From: Desulfobacterales bacterium
GTDB taxonomy: Bacteria > Desulfobacterota > Desulfobacteria > Desulfobacterales > BuS5
Reading direction: 5' to 3'
Assembly: GCA_020056865.1 (NCBI GenBank)
Contig: JAGVGX010000227.1
Coordinates: 1 to 6,440 of the forward strand
DNA: 6,440 bases
The notes beneath the pieces are model-generated. The model made no database searches. It was not told where the DNA came from and worked only from the letters and a program-made list of their open reading frames with translations. The translations under genes and the position numbers were made by a program. Numbering within the stretch: the stretch's first letter is position 1; each line of letters begins with the position of its first letter. Positions 5,675-6,440 of this stretch are shown piece after piece.

Positions 5675-6440
5675 TTATGAGTGATCAATGTCATTATTAT
5701 TTTTATTGTTATCTTCGGATAGATGTTCACTGACAGGTGTTTCCGAATTGTCTGAAGTTTTTTTATTATGTTTCGACGCTTCAATAAGCTTCAAGGCCTT
5801 TTCTTCTGAAATCCCTTTTATGGCTACCAAGTCTTCAACAGATGCATTTTTCAATTCTTCCGAAGAATAAAACCCCCGCTCGTATAATGAATCGGCAAGG
5901 CTTAATCCGACGCCAGGGAGTTGAATCAGTGAGTCATATCCGGTTTTCATGGCTTCACTGTACTTCGCCTCACTTTTGACATCAAGACGCCATCCTGTAA
6001 GTTTGGAGGCAAGCCTGACGTTCTGGCCGCCTTTTCCTATTGCTATTGACAAAAATTCGTCCGGAACAATAATTTCCATGGCCTTGTTATCTTCATCTAT
6101 AATGACCCGTAATATTTCTGCAGGTGCAAGCGCATTACAAACATATTTTGCGGCATCAACATGAAAGGAGATAATATCAATTTTCTCACCCCGTAGTTCC
6201 TGAACAACATTCTGAACGCGACTCCCTTTCATCCCTACGCATGCACCAACCGGGTCTATGTCCGAATCATTTGAAGAAACTGCGAGCTTGGCTCGAATAC
6301 CGGGCTCTCTTGCTGCTCCCATAATATTAACGATTCCTTCGCTGATTTCAGGAACTTCAGTTTTAAAAAGGTTGATAAGAAAATTGGGATGCGTTCTTGA
6401 CAGTACGATCTGTGGCCCCCGCGTGTCATGAAGAACCTCA
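5675..6440 (-). CDS. nusA: Transcription termination/antitermination factor NusA, C-terminal 254 residues (cut by window edge)
   Basis: NusA binds RNA polymerase near the RNA exit channel. It modulates pausing, intrinsic and Rho termination, and rRNA antitermination. The reading frame stays open to the window edge, and upstream of the internal ATG at 6322 it continues with family sequence (DTRGPQIVLSRTHPNFL), so 6322 is not the start. Visible residues show the end of the S1 domain (GPQIVLSRT, 8-16 of the fragment), KH1 with VGMKGSRV (GxxG at 69-72), KH2 with IGKGGQNVRL (GxxG at 135-138), and a helix-hairpin-helix region with LPGVG (174-178) and IKGISEEKA (207-215). A final Asn/Asp/Ser-rich tail (about 226-254) has no domain signature. 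E. coli NusA carries two acidic-repeat domains; here one HhH-type unit plus the tail is seen. RimP would be expected upstream, outside the window. Identification is secure. Confidence 0.97.
   Translation of the reverse strand, partial: EVLHDTRGPQIVLSRTHPNFLINLFKTEVPEISEGIVNIMGAAREPGIRAKLAVSSNDSDIDPVGACVGMKGSRVQNVVQELRGEKIDIISFHVDAAKYVCNALAPAEILRVIIDEDNKAMEIIVPDEFLSIAIGKGGQNVRLASKLTGWRLDVKSEAKYSEAMKTGYDSLIQLPGVGLSLADSLYERGFYSSEELKNASVEDLVAIKGISEEKALKLIEASKHNKKTSDNSETPVSEHLSEDNNKNNNDIDHS

Overview
The window holds part of the conserved bacterial transcription/translation operon, all on the minus strand. In transcription order (right to left) the genes are nusA (5' part cut by the window edge), infB, a DUF503/ylxP gene, rbfA, nrnA, truB and rpsO (3' part cut by the window edge). 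No credible gene was found on the plus strand; the plus-strand open frames are shadows of these genes. There are no RNA genes, CRISPR arrays or transposase genes.

The DNA is AT-rich with moderate codon bias. A DUF503 gene sits between infB and rbfA, a DHH-type nanoRNase (nrnA) sits between rbfA and truB, and ylxR is absent between nusA and infB. Together with the protein sequences this suggests a Desulfobacterota (former deltaproteobacterial) bacterium, perhaps Desulfobacterales. That placement is inference from remembered family sequences and gene order, not from a search.

Layout: 1-188 rpsO start; 189-278 AT-rich spacer with a good Shine-Dalgarno, a candidate promoter and a 9-bp inverted repeat; 279-1196 truB; 1203-2165 nrnA; 2137-2508 rbfA, overlapping nrnA by 29 nt; 2505-2792 ylxP, joined to rbfA by an ATGA overlap; 2793-3046 a 254-nt spacer; 3047-5611 infB; 5612-5674 a short spacer; 5675-6440 nusA. 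The run ylxP-rbfA-nrnA-truB is tightly packed and several of its genes lack a clear Shine-Dalgarno, which points to translational coupling.

The genes share one theme. NusA controls elongation, pausing and antitermination, including of rRNA. IF2 delivers initiator tRNA. RbfA matures the 30S subunit. TruB makes the T-loop pseudouridine of tRNA. S15 nucleates 30S assembly. NrnA clears the shortest RNA fragments. YlxP has no settled function.

The one non-routine structure is in the infB-ylxP spacer: a degenerate 7-nt repeat (core GGTT/AGTT) that runs in one direction and then mirrors itself, giving a 20-bp imperfect hairpin. It is bracketed by two exact copies of the 10-mer GAATTGTCTG. This looks like a small non-coding palindromic repeat element that may have inserted between the two genes.
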